Source: an uncultured Bacteroidales bacterium (GTDB taxonomy: Bacteria > Bacteroidota > Bacteroidia > Bacteroidales > Muribaculaceae). From it: a DNA stretch of 64,000 nucleotides. The stretch covers positions 10,489-74,488 of the forward strand of contig URIC01000002.1 of the NCBI GenBank assembly GCA_900547755.1. Direction: 5' to 3'. Shown here one piece after another: positions 27,501 through 34,783 of this stretch. Both the position numbers and the translations under genes were made by a program. The number at the start of each line of letters is the position of its first letter. Position 1 is the first letter of the stretch. The notes beneath the pieces were generated by a model. It was given only the letters and a program-made list of their open reading frames with translations. It ran no database searches and had not been told where the DNA came from.

Positions 27501-30500
27501 CTGCGGCACGCCAACCGGGATTCTCCAGACCGTAATAGTAGTTGTTGAACTCCTGGACGGCAAGCATATACTTGTCGTTCATGGCCTTCTTGGTAGCGTT
27601 CCAGCCGGCAGCCTCTACAATACCCATATTGGAGGCCACTACCTGATTCGCATACTCGTCACGAATCTGCTTCTCGATATTCGAAATCTTAGTGCGGATA
27701 TCGCTGTATTTCTTCATCAGGGCAGCGTTCTCATCGGCCGATTTGCCGTTTGCGTATGCGACAGCGACAGCGAGGTTGGCCTCGTACATGTCTATGTCAC
27801 GCAAATCCTCAAGCTGTTTCTTGAGTCCTTCGTACCAACCCGCAATCTCAGTCTGCTTGTTGTATGTCTCTTCAAGCAGAGCCAAAGCGTCGTCAATCTC
27901 GTCATATACGTGCTGAGACTCAAGGAGCTGGTTGTTGTGAGCCAGATTGACAGCGCTTATCTTATCGGCGGTATCCTTGATTCCTGTTCCGAGTGCATCA
28001 ATCATATCCTGGTATGCCTGCTCATGAGCTGCAAGGAAGCCTACTTCTGTTCCGTCGACGTCAGTTACAAGCCCCTTGGCGAGAGCGGCGGCAAGCTGCT
28101 TCTCGAGGTCATCGAGCCAAGCCTGGAGGCTGTCGGGGTTATCCTTACCGTTTATGACATTATCGAAGTAAGCCTTGCCCTCGTCCTTGGATTGTTCTTC
28201 ATTCTGAGCGATGAGATTATCGATATCAGCCTGCTTTGCAGGAGTGAGCTGACCGAGCAGTTTGTCGTAAACCTTCTGATTGTCCTTGTAAGCGTTGATT
28301 GTCTTAACCAGGGCTTTGGCATCAACAAACGCCTTAACAATCGCACCGTCGGCTGTAGCAAACTCCTTAATAGTCTTAGCTGTTTCTAAGGATGATTCTA
28401 TACCACTGACAGTTTTATCAATTGCCGAGAAGTCAATCTTATCCTTGCCTACGAACTCGCTCTGATTAACATCTTCTTTGATATCAGCAACGAATTTCTG
28501 CAGGTCATTGAAGTTGCTGATTTCGTTGGTATATGTGACGTCCTTAGCAAAGCCATCCTCAATGAATTGCAGATCTAACTTCCAGCTGTATTCGAAGTCT
28601 GGGGCAGAAGCTTTGTCAAGGCCATTTGCATTATACATCTCCTCGACAGCGTCAAAGACTTCCTGAGGAGTACCATTATCGTCAAGACCGAGCAGTTCGC
28701 TGTGGAATGCGTTCATGTCGCTAATGAACTTAGCGCCGTCACCTGTAGACATGAAAGCGTCCTTGAGGGTTGTTGTCGGGTTGCCCTCGGCGTCAAGTTC
28801 AATCTTGTCTTCGACAAAATTCTTAAGGTCCTTGCCGTCCTGAGCATAAGCCTTGTCGGCGGCAATCAGAGCGAGATACTGATTGAAGAGTGTTTCGGCA
28901 TTTGTCCGAGTTTGCTTCAACGCATCCTCTATATCGCCTATATCGCCTTTGCTGGCTTCAACATTTTCGACAGTAAGGTCAGCGATAGCCTTCTTGATAG
29001 AATCCAGAGAACCCTCGGGATTACCGAACAGGCCGTAGAAGTCCACGACGCCACCCTCGGCATTGTTTATCTCGGTACTCATGTTCTTGATGTCGGCATC
29101 CAGCACTACGAGCTGACCGTTGAGCCTGTTGATAGTGGCGGCGGGGCCGACAAGTTTTGCAAGCTCATCGATATCATTCTGTATGTCTTGTACGGCCTGA
29201 GTATATTCAGCTTTGCCGAAATCAAGATTCTTAGCTACGTAGTCGCCGTTGACCTTGTTCTGAAGAGCCTCGATGGCAGCCTCGATATCCGCAGACAGCT
29301 CAGCGTACTGCTCCTTGATGACAGGGGGAACCACCTCCAGCTTGCAGCAGCCGTAATCTGCATTGAGAGCCTCGATAGCCTTATTGGCATTGTCGAACTG
29401 AGCGTTCTGGCCGTTTACCAGTGCAGCGAGCCCGTCAATGGCGGTCTGCATGTCAGTCTTGGCGTCAGCCACGGTCTTCTGGTCACCTGCCAAAAGAGCG
29501 GCGGCACCGGCGATATCCTCAATCTTGAGAGCGTCACGGGCATCGTCAAAGATTGTCTTGACGGCTTTCAGGGCATCGGCCTTATCGGTATCGAAATTGC
29601 TCTCGTAAGGAGTCAGACCGGAGAAAGCCTTGATGGCAGCCTCTGCCTCTGCAAGAGCGTTGTCAAGGTCGGGTACGACAACGTTCATGAATGTGGTGTA
29701 AGCCGTCAGGTCGGACTGGCAGCCTGTCCAATCTTTATTCAGTTTAGCCAGTTCCTCTTTCAGGGCCTTGACTGTCTCTGTACCGTCAAAAGCAATTTCG
29801 CCGGCCAGTTTGTCCTTGGCGTAAGCATCGTTGATTTGATTCTCGTATGCCTGAACTTTGCCTTTCAGCGCGTTGACATTGGCTGTCAATTCCTTGATTG
29901 CGGCATTATTTGCAAGGTTAAGACCCTTGTTATTTTCGCATACAGTCTCTATGTCGGCAAGCAGCTTGTCCACACCGGCCATGATTTCACCCTCCTCGGC
30001 AAGGAGCGCGTTTCTTGTGTCGGTGTTGGCCACGGTGTTGACGATGTCCTGATTCAGCTGTTCGGCAGCTTCCATCCACTCTTCCTTGTCAGCGCCGAAC
30101 TCAGTAATTCTCTGAGCCAGGGCAGAGGGGTCTTCATACAGCTTGTTGTCCAGATACAGTTTCTCGTATTTGGCCAAAGCAGTCGCGTCACTTGAGTCGA
30201 TGTCTTTGCAACCCTTGAGTTGATTGATTACACTCATCAGCTCGTTCCACACGGCGGTATAACCGGTACGCTGGTCTATGAGAGTATTCTCACGCTCAGT
30301 GAGTTTGGCTGCAACACCTTTGTCAAGAGTCGCGGGTATGTTTTCGAAAACAAACTGGCTGAGATTAGGAAGCGCATCAAGCTGCTTCTGAAGTGCAGTT
30401 CCGGCAGCAGCGAAGTCAAAGTCAAGTTTCAGAGAAACATTTTTAAAAATAAACGGTTTGGCGGTTTGCCCGTTTATTTCGATTGTCACACTACCGGCAG

Positions 30501-30831
30501 TTTTAACCTCAAAACCGTAAGCAACGCCAGATTCCGGTGCCATCTCTGTCACCTCCAGTTGAGCTCCATTCTGCATAACAACCACGTTAACATTCTCCGC
30601 TTCAGAGAATGTAACCTGATATTTACCGGGCATAAGGGACACCGTATTCTGAACCAGCTTACCGCCAGCCAAACCACAGCTGGTAAGGGAACCTGTGCTC
30701 GCGTCAAAATTATAGTCCTTACCTTCCATACCGGTAAGGTCCCACTCGCCATGACCAAAGTTGATATCAGCCAATGCCGGCAAAGCAGTCGGAGAGGCTA
30801 TCAACAGCGAAAGTAGAATCTTCTTTTGCAT
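24550..30831 (-). CDS. Giant secreted coiled/helical protein with dockerin-like and cohesin-like modules
   Basis: 2093 residues, signal peptide MQKKILLSLLIASPTALPALA. An N-terminal beta domain at about 22-137 (GKYQVTFSEAENVNVVVMQNG, VKTAGSVTIEINGQ) resembles a carbohydrate-binding or jelly-roll sheet. About 1,700 residues of helix follow, with repeated segments like PNYFKAQLNKLNDIANQYK and PGYYTNQLAGYAEDIADAQ that echo the repeats of the neighbouring protein. At about 1840-1908 are two EF-hand-like dockerin units, GDVDLNPDGLVTSNDV and ADINGDKVLNITDV. A cohesin-like sheet spans about 1925-2040, and the tail (GTRIYNAAGVMFNKLQNGIN onward) is type IX-like. It is the first gene of a two-gene operon. 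No family name could be given to the helical part. Confidence 0.78.
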   Translation of the reverse strand: MQKKILLSLLIASPTALPALADINFGHGEWDLTGMEGKDYNFDASTGSLTSCGLAGGKLVQNTVSLMPGKYQVTFSEAENVNVVVMQNGAQLEVTEMAPESGVAYGFEVKTAGSVTIEINGQTAKPFIFKNVSLKLDFDFAAAGTALQKQLDALPNLSQFVFENIPATLDKGVAAKLTERENTLIDQRTGYTAVWNELMSVINQLKGCKDIDSSDATALAKYEKLYLDNKLYEDPSALAQRITEFGADKEEWMEAAEQLNQDIVNTVANTDTRNALLAEEGEIMAGVDKLLADIETVCENNKGLNLANNAAIKELTANVNALKGKVQAYENQINDAYAKDKLAGEIAFDGTETVKALKEELAKLNKDWTGCQSDLTAYTTFMNVVVPDLDNALAEAEAAIKAFSGLTPYESNFDTDKADALKAVKTIFDDARDALKIEDIAGAAALLAGDQKTVADAKTDMQTAIDGLAALVNGQNAQFDNANKAIEALNADYGCCKLEVVPPVIKEQYAELSADIEAAIEALQNKVNGDYVAKNLDFGKAEYTQAVQDIQNDIDELAKLVGPAATINRLNGQLVVLDADIKNMSTEINNAEGGVVDFYGLFGNPEGSLDSIKKAIADLTVENVEASKGDIGDIEDALKQTRTNAETLFNQYLALIAADKAYAQDGKDLKNFVEDKIELDAEGNPTTTLKDAFMSTGDGAKFISDMNAFHSELLGLDDNGTPQEVFDAVEEMYNANGLDKASAPDFEYSWKLDLQFIEDGFAKDVTYTNEISNFNDLQKFVADIKEDVNQSEFVGKDKIDFSAIDKTVSGIESSLETAKTIKEFATADGAIVKAFVDAKALVKTINAYKDNQKVYDKLLGQLTPAKQADIDNLIAQNEEQSKDEGKAYFDNVINGKDNPDSLQAWLDDLEKQLAAALAKGLVTDVDGTEVGFLAAHEQAYQDMIDALGTGIKDTADKISAVNLAHNNQLLESQHVYDEIDDALALLEETYNKQTEIAGWYEGLKKQLEDLRDIDMYEANLAVAVAYANGKSADENAALMKKYSDIRTKISNIEKQIRDEYANQVVASNMGIVEAAGWNATKKAMNDKYMLAVQEFNNYYYGLENPGWRAAVLPVVQRHLAIYDYSQEILDLIAEVNKFIKDANAVPETFSAAEFQAVATDKADALIAGMQAKMDALNAEAAVVAEAYYNKLSGDAQSMIAEYQGKLNNAGIYPNYFKAQLNKLNDIANQYKDAIDPLEAIRPLGLAMDPIADELDEVLKYLNGIDLQAMAETAWANAYGPVDKNVAAILAALQNTETEAYKFADPELRAANTKAIAEKQVELKALNAEVAAVEEDLIDSYKGYSDRLNALKNEINALDKAVKTSSANNKYNQEEYKNLTGTVIPGFETDLQALIDYADTLAGGRVYDTDAIQNKIDALKQYVEQNAANLFSNSVKNQISSKKSDIANTISNAYCKNYGSVAYYEQQYLLTELIPQVRVAFNDAKVAFMSGLMSNLDKETGLATINGWNTTIDGYETEAQNLSSLFGPEANKTKFQTAAQALEQALADLYVTMEMSWTSDKHPGVDPIIDVKAQLQNQYDEVAAAIQAANTYLAGCTESLDTTGYAAALAAAEKELQAQKTAWEAAGNRVLTMQQTYKDNMAAVAEDVEQTMTDMQAANEKHIANDQAYTKLNAELAALKAELDRVSAMAEDWYPGYYTNQLAGYAEDIADAQEDLDKRNAAVELTADSTLTGVDGLADNISDLEMVILRRQANDQRINAKNALYSVTEALRANIIPEERTVIEDAQNQLQTEYDENGKRMSGYTEEPITPALLNEVIDEYERIKAEADKLRADAVENSYVLGDVDLNPDGLVTSNDVQMMIQWVLQGMTWQQLYDENRRQAYAADINGDKVLNITDVSMDISLVFGENPTERRLGRFAAPALNGSESMNIELVSEENGVRRYAVMLNNTVDMIAGQMDIKLPAGMSVRDVTVGERAESHSLETMEHGFDTLRVVLYSMENASIEGNSGAVVYVDVEGKGTLKAENVIFTDTYFNSHEMNGSETTGVNSLLDGAKNMGTRIYNAAGVMFNKLQNGINIFRTSDGKVKKEYHRNK

Positions 30832-30944
30832 TTGTTGAAATAATTAAGTTTATATTAGTGTTTACATTTCATATTTCCTATACAGGCGCTCATTTACTGA
30901 AATCTGGAAATCGCGTAAAACCCTTGTATTTGGGCACAATCCCT

Positions 30945-30969
30945 CCAAATCTCTTAGTAAGAGATTTGG
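30945..30969. repeat. Palindrome copy 1 upstream of the giant-protein operon
   Basis: A perfect inverted repeat with 12-base arms (CCAAATCTCTTA and its complement) around a single central base, about 115 bases before the start of the 2093-residue gene. A near copy lies at 31126-31149. It could be an operator for a dimeric regulator or a stem in RNA. Confidence 0.6.
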
Positions 30970-31077
30970 AAATGATATTAAAACACTTATTATCAACTAA
31001 TTAGCTTAAATATGGATTCAAGGGAATTGTTAAAAGTCAATTTTTTTGAAAAAATCGGAAAATTTTCTTTTTCAAAA

Positions 31078-31109
31078 TTTGGTAGTTATCAGGAATATAA
31101 CTAACTTTG
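31078..31109 (+). promoter_or_regulatory. Orphan promoter with no gene downstream
   Basis: TTTG at 31078-31081, exactly 20 bases, then TAACTTTG at 31102-31109: as good a match as the tRNA promoters in this window. No credible coding sequence follows on the plus strand before the convergent glycosyltransferase gene. Confidence 0.5.
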
Positions 31110-31113
31110 CCCA

Positions 31114-31200
31114 GTGATATATACTCTCTTACTAAGAGATTTGGAAATTGAGATTTTCTTGTTCCATTCCCCCTTTTTTCCCTTTTTTCAGTCCGTAAAA
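31114..31200 (+). ncRNA. Candidate small RNA from the orphan promoter
   Basis: Predicted from promoter position only. The transcript would start near 31114, carry the second palindrome (TCTCTTACTAAGAGA) as a 5' stem, and run into pyrimidine-rich sequence with two T-runs at about 31175-31192 where it might end. The 3' end is a guess. It points away from the giant-protein operon and toward the REP-like pair. Confidence 0.25.
31126..31149. repeat. Palindrome copy 2
   Basis: Shares CTCTTA, one variable base, then TAAGAGATTTGGAAAT with copy 1 at 30945; the inverted repeat TCTCTTACTAAGAGA remains. It lies about 17 bases after the orphan -7 box, where a bound protein or an RNA stem would affect transcription. 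Confidence 0.55.
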
Positions 31201-31366
31201 CCACGCTCAAATCCGAGTTTACAATTTGACACTTGCACAAACCGAGCGGCAAAAAACATTTTTACAATTTGCCACTTCCATTCTCACCCCTACCGCTCTC
31301 CCTTTTTAGTCCTCGCAAGTCCATTTCAGTCCTTGCCTTTTTTAGTCATTTTAGTCCTTTATAGTC

Positions 31367-31390
31367 CTTGCGGGTCTCCTGACCCGCAAG
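31367..31390 (+). repeat. REP-like hairpin, pair 1 left
   Basis: Arms CTTGCGGGTC and GACCCGCAAG with loop TCCT, preceded by several AGTCCTT-like words (31310-31366). Faces the inverted copy at 31458-31481. Confidence 0.75.
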
Positions 31391-31457
31391 CAAACCATGA
31401 CTACATATATAAACCAGGCGGAGCTGTGCCAAACACCGCACACCGGAACGACACAGG

Positions 31458-31481
31458 CTTGCGGGTCAGGAGACCCGCAAG
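31458..31481 (-). repeat. REP-like hairpin, pair 1 right
   Basis: The same element in the opposite orientation (loop AGGA), followed by GGACT-like words and a partial third copy (CCCGCAAGGACC) near 31519. Sixty-seven bases separate it from the left copy. Confidence 0.75.
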
Positions 31482-31572
31482 GACTAATAAGGGCAAGGAG
31501 TAATAAACGCAAGGAGCGAACCCGCAAGGACCAAGAGGCTGTTTAAAACCAACAATGCGTAAGGAATACCGA

Positions 31573-32781
31573 CTACTTAATACGGCTGTAAATGGCCATG
31601 AGGCGGGCATAGTGCGCTTCCAGACCAAACCTGGAGGCGGCGGCTTGCGCTATCTGACTGCGGTCAAAGCCGGTGGCAAGGGTGCGCCGCATGGCTTCGG
31701 CGAGAGGTACGACCTCAAAGGCCGAATAGGTGAACCCGTCGCGCGGTTCCTCTATCAGCTCCGGTATACCGCCGATGCGCGCGCCGATTACCGGGGTGCC
31801 CGCCGAAAGACTCTCTATGACTCCGAGGGGATTGTTCTCGTACCACTCCGAGGGAAGCACCGAAGCGACAGCGCCCCGAAGCAGCGTGGCCACCTCAGGT
31901 GCGTCCAGATGCCCGAGGAACTCAATGCCGGGATACCGGGAATATGATTCTTTGAGTGTGTCAAGCAGGGGGCCGCGCCCTGCTACCTTGAGGTTGACTC
32001 CGGCCTTGACGGCAGCGCGAAGCATGGTCTCCACTCCTTTCTCGTAAGAGAGGCGCCCTATATAGCAGAAATAGGGGGCACCGGCCTGCGGAGCTGTCCC
32101 AGCCTCGGCAAGCGTCCTTAATTTGTCGGGGTCGGCAAAATTGCACAGCACCTCTATCTTGTTCCTGTCAAAGCCGGCCTGCGCCATTTTCGCGCCGATG
32201 AAAGCCGAGGGTGCGATGTATGTGTCCACATATCGCTCCAGCCGGCGGCGGTTCCAGCGGCAGGCCTCCAGGTAAGCGGTGATGCTCGGAAGCAAAGCCC
32301 CTTTCATGCAGCGGTATCGGATTACCGCACGGGGATTGGTGAAGCACTCCTCGCATAGAGTGCCGTCAGGGCGGCGACAGCTGTAGGAGGGGCAGATGGG
32401 CTTATAGTCATGCAACGTCCACACCACACGTATGCCCCGGGCGGCAGCCTCACGGGCCACAAGCGGGCTAAGATATGTGTGGACATTGTGCATATGTACC
32501 ACGTCGGGGCGGAACTCGTCCAACGCCCTGCGGACAGAACGGCGCACATCGCCCAGGCCGAGCATACGGCGCACACCCTTCAGCTTATCCGACATGGAAC
32601 CGAACAGGCGCACCTCCGAGGGGAAGGTGTTCCGCTCGGGAAGCGGAATATTGTCAGGATAGTCCATTGCAAGAACACGCACCTGGTGTCCGTTTTCCAG
32701 AAGCATACGGCGCGTATTGATGGCTACCAGCTCGGCGCCACCGCGCATATAGAAGAATTTGCTCGCAATCAGTATTCTCAT
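31573..32781 (-). CDS. Glycosyltransferase family 4 (GT-B)
   Basis: 402 residues from the ATG at 32781; a GTG 12 bases earlier is an alternative. N-terminal acceptor domain: MRILIASKFFYMRGGAE and DVVHMHNVHTYLSPL, with a Cys-rich stretch ICPSYSCRRPDGTLCEECF. C-terminal donor domain: YIGRLSYEKGVETML, and the EX7E-like NPLGVIESLSAGTPVIGARIGGIPEL. It transfers an NDP-activated sugar to a lipid-linked glycan in the cytoplasm. It follows the GT2 gene by 74 bases. The pair sits between REP-like arrays, separate from the larger capsule operon. Confidence 0.9.
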   Translation of the reverse strand: MRILIASKFFYMRGGAELVAINTRRMLLENGHQVRVLAMDYPDNIPLPERNTFPSEVRLFGSMSDKLKGVRRMLGLGDVRRSVRRALDEFRPDVVHMHNVHTYLSPLVAREAAARGIRVVWTLHDYKPICPSYSCRRPDGTLCEECFTNPRAVIRYRCMKGALLPSITAYLEACRWNRRRLERYVDTYIAPSAFIGAKMAQAGFDRNKIEVLCNFADPDKLRTLAEAGTAPQAGAPYFCYIGRLSYEKGVETMLRAAVKAGVNLKVAGRGPLLDTLKESYSRYPGIEFLGHLDAPEVATLLRGAVASVLPSEWYENNPLGVIESLSAGTPVIGARIGGIPELIEEPRDGFTYSAFEVVPLAEAMRRTLATGFDRSQIAQAAASRFGLEAHYARLMAIYSRIK

Positions 32782-32855
32782 GGGTACGTTCACATTCTTT
32801 AACGCACCCTCTCCTCAATTATTGTGTCACCGGGAGGAAAGAGCATTGCGGGATG

Positions 32856-33935
32856 TCAGTCACCTATATGTCCGCGCAGATTCCGCATGGTTTTCTGCAA
32901 GCGGAGCAGGGCGTAAAGCAGGCGGAAACGGCCATTCCTGAAAAGCGAGTAATTGATGCGGTGGAGGCGAGACATGGCCGAGGGGTCGAACTCCGAGGCC
33001 ATGCGTCGGAAATACGGGTAGGAAGCCCACTCGCGCGCCCGCACGAGTTTTTCAGACATGGTGCCGGCACCCAGGAACATATATTTGTATTGCGCGCGTA
33101 TGCGCGAGGCGGCATAGCCGAAAGCGTATTTCGCGGCATCCCTGCCGAATCCGTCGGACTCCATCATACGCTCTATGGCCTCGCAATAGGCCACTGTCCG
33201 GAGCATCACGTCCGCCCGGGGGCTATGGGTGAGGGAGTCGGGATTCATACGATAGCGTACAAGGGTGTCCGGCACCAACGCCACCTTGTCGGCCCGGAGC
33301 GCCACCTCGTAGTTGAAGACGTAATCCTCGCTGATATACTCCCGCTCGCTCCTGAACCGCAGACCTTCCCGCTTCAGGAACGAGAAATCGAAAAGCGCGC
33401 CCCAGGCCGCTCCGCCGAGCATATACGGCTCGTCGCCGGGATAGCAGGCGAAACTGCACAACGCCACCCTGCGCATCGCCTCGGCCCCGGACAGTATATG
33501 CTCCCGGTCAGAGAACACCTCTTTGGAATAAGCGCCAGGGGTCAAGAACTTGCAATGACGCCCGTGTACGGCCTTAGCTCCGGTACGCGCAGCCACCTCA
33601 TGAAGTCGCTCCAAGGCCCGGGGATGCAGCATGTCGTCACTGTCAAGAAATGTGATATAGCGTCCCCGCGACGCATCCATGCCGCTATTGCGCGCCATGC
33701 CCAACCCGGCGTTGGCTTTGTGAACCACCCGTATCACCGGACCGGCCGAAGGGTCGGAATGCCCGGCGGCATATTCATCGCACATGGCAGGACATGAGTC
33801 GGGACTACCGTCATCTACAAGAACTATCTCGAACTGACGGAATGTCTGCGCAAGCACCGACTCCACGCAATCGCGCAGATAAGCCTCCACCTTATAAACG
33901 GGGATTACCACCGAAATTTCTATCTCTGACTTCAT
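32856..33935 (-). CDS. Glycosyltransferase family 2 (GT-A)
   Basis: 359 residues. The N-terminal GT-A fold shows ISVVIPVYKVEAYLRDCVESVL, VLVDDGSPDS, NAGLGMARNSGMDASRGRYITFLDSDD (the DxD-type metal site) and later EDYVFNYEVALRADKVALV. The C-terminal 120 residues are helical and basic. It is predicted to extend a surface glycan from the cytoplasmic face of the inner membrane. It comes first in a two-gene unit with the GT4. Confidence 0.9.
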   Translation of the reverse strand: MKSEIEISVVIPVYKVEAYLRDCVESVLAQTFRQFEIVLVDDGSPDSCPAMCDEYAAGHSDPSAGPVIRVVHKANAGLGMARNSGMDASRGRYITFLDSDDMLHPRALERLHEVAARTGAKAVHGRHCKFLTPGAYSKEVFSDREHILSGAEAMRRVALCSFACYPGDEPYMLGGAAWGALFDFSFLKREGLRFRSEREYISEDYVFNYEVALRADKVALVPDTLVRYRMNPDSLTHSPRADVMLRTVAYCEAIERMMESDGFGRDAAKYAFGYAASRIRAQYKYMFLGAGTMSEKLVRAREWASYPYFRRMASEFDPSAMSRLHRINYSLFRNGRFRLLYALLRLQKTMRNLRGHIGD

Positions 33936-34009
33936 CTGTATGTTTCGCTGAGAGAGGAGTATGTTTTCAGGATTTTCAGTCCTTGTTTTTTAGTTTAGTC
34001 CTTTTAGCC

Positions 34010-34033
34010 CTTGCGGGTCTCCTGACCCGCAAG
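34010..34033 (+). repeat. REP-like hairpin, pair 2 left
   Basis: Arms CTTGCGGGTC and GACCCGCAAG, loop TCCT, identical to pair 1 left. AGTCCTT-like words precede it. Confidence 0.75.
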
Positions 34034-34089
34034 TTAGCATGACAAAGCAAATTAGCCCGGCAGCCGTATATAGATGTTAAAACCGGAGA

Positions 34090-34113
34090 CTTGTGGGTCA
34101 GGAGACCCACAAG
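34090..34113 (-). repeat. REP-like hairpin, pair 2 right, compensatory variant
   Basis: Arms read CTTGTGGGTC and GACCCACAAG. Both arms changed at the paired position (C-G to T-A), so the stem is kept. Fifty-six bases from the left copy. Confidence 0.75.
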
Positions 34114-34196
34114 GACTAAACCTTACATATCTACCGGCGTCAGGCATTCCAGTCTTCTTGATTCAGTCATTCCAGTCCTTTAGTCCTTCTTTAGTG

Positions 34197-34220
34197 CTTG
34201 CGGGTCTCATGACCCGCAAG
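34197..34220 (+). repeat. REP-like hairpin, pair 3 left
   Basis: Same arms with loop TCAT instead of TCCT; preceded by AGTCCTT words. Confidence 0.75.
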
Positions 34221-34274
34221 CAGCCGCTGTCCGCATACACAGACACGACTGGCCGACACCTCTGACCACACGGA

Positions 34275-34298
34275 CTTGCGGGTCAGGAGACCCGCAAG
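34275..34298 (-). repeat. REP-like hairpin, pair 3 right
   Basis: Inverted copy with loop AGGA, followed by GGACT repeats that reach the end of the first lipoprotein gene. Fifty-four bases from the left copy. Confidence 0.75.
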
Positions 34299-34326
34299 GA
34301 CTGAAGAAGGACTAAAGGACTGTATT

Positions 34327-34770
34327 TCAGTCGTTGAATTTCTTATTGACTTTTTCGTAAAACTTCATGACCTTATCATGGAACTTGTCCTGGACTTTTT
34401 GCCAGCGCTTCTTATCGGAGGAACCCATGGTATTGTCTTTGTCAATGGCGGCTTTATCCAGCATCTCCACGACCTCCTCCATGCCATCCCATTTTTTGTC
34501 AAAAATATCCTGGGCATCTTCCATTTTACTGTCAAACTGGCGGCGATTCCCGGATTTCTCCAAAACATCCTCCATTGACTCCAGGCTCTCGTTCTGCGCG
34601 TCTTCCACCCAGTCGATGCAGGTGGCTATATCGTCTTTGGTAATTTCGCCGTCCTCGTACTTTTCTATCATTTTCTCGCCGGCTTTCTCACTGTAGCCTC
34701 CGCAAGAGGTGAGGCCGATAACGAACATCGCCACAAGGACAAGAATACCTGAAATTTTGTTGATTCTCAT
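34327..34770 (-). CDS. Small helical lipoprotein, paralogue 3 of 3
   Basis: 147 residues. Signal peptide with lipobox LTSC (Cys about 23), then an acidic, helical domain (KDDIATCIDWVEDAQNE, FDKKWDGMEEVVEMLDKA, RWQKVQDKFHDKV). It aligns by eye with the two upstream lipoproteins in helix order and at the FD/KW-KYP position. It is the last gene of a three-gene run. No known family recognised. Confidence 0.75.
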   Translation of the reverse strand: MRINKISGILVLVAMFVIGLTSCGGYSEKAGEKMIEKYEDGEITKDDIATCIDWVEDAQNESLESMEDVLEKSGNRRQFDSKMEDAQDIFDKKWDGMEEVVEMLDKAAIDKDNTMGSSDKKRWQKVQDKFHDKVMKFYEKVNKKFND

Positions 34771-34783
34771 AAATTATTGAATA

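Larger units (their letters stand above)
30832..31572. other. Long AT-rich intergenic region
   Basis: 741 bases without a convincing protein gene. It holds the upstream region of the 2093-residue protein gene, two copies of a palindromic motif, an orphan plus-strand promoter (31078-31109), homopyrimidine stretches near 31170-31195, and one pair of REP-like hairpins with flanking AGTCCTT repeats. An open frame over 31114-31503 is rejected because it begins on GTG at the predicted transcript start and reads through the repeats. Confidence 0.7.
33936..34326. other. Intergenic repeat region
   Basis: 391 bases without a gene. It contains two inverted pairs of the REP-like hairpin (34010/34090 and 34197/34275) linked by AGTCCTT-rich sequence. 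No promoter with the local consensus was recognised for the GT2 gene here. Confidence 0.7.

Noticed and set aside
24385..28389. 1334-codon open frame on the plus strand, antisense to the giant-protein gene
   Set aside because: It mirrors the helical protein's codon pattern, starts inside the neighbouring gene region, and shows no recognisable domain; the minus-strand protein has signal peptide, dockerin-like module and sorting tail.
28702..30195. 497-codon plus-strand frame opposite the same gene
   Set aside because: Also antisense to a well-supported gene, with no promoter and a Val/Leu/Ser-rich composition typical of antisense frames.
31114..31503. 129-codon frame after the orphan promoter
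   Set aside because: Starts on GTG at the predicted transcript start, crosses two REP-like hairpins and has no protein-like pattern.
31300..34326. CRISPR array suspected from repeated hairpins
   Set aside because: Only six copies in alternating orientation, irregular spacing and two genes in between; no cas genes. This is a REP-like pattern.
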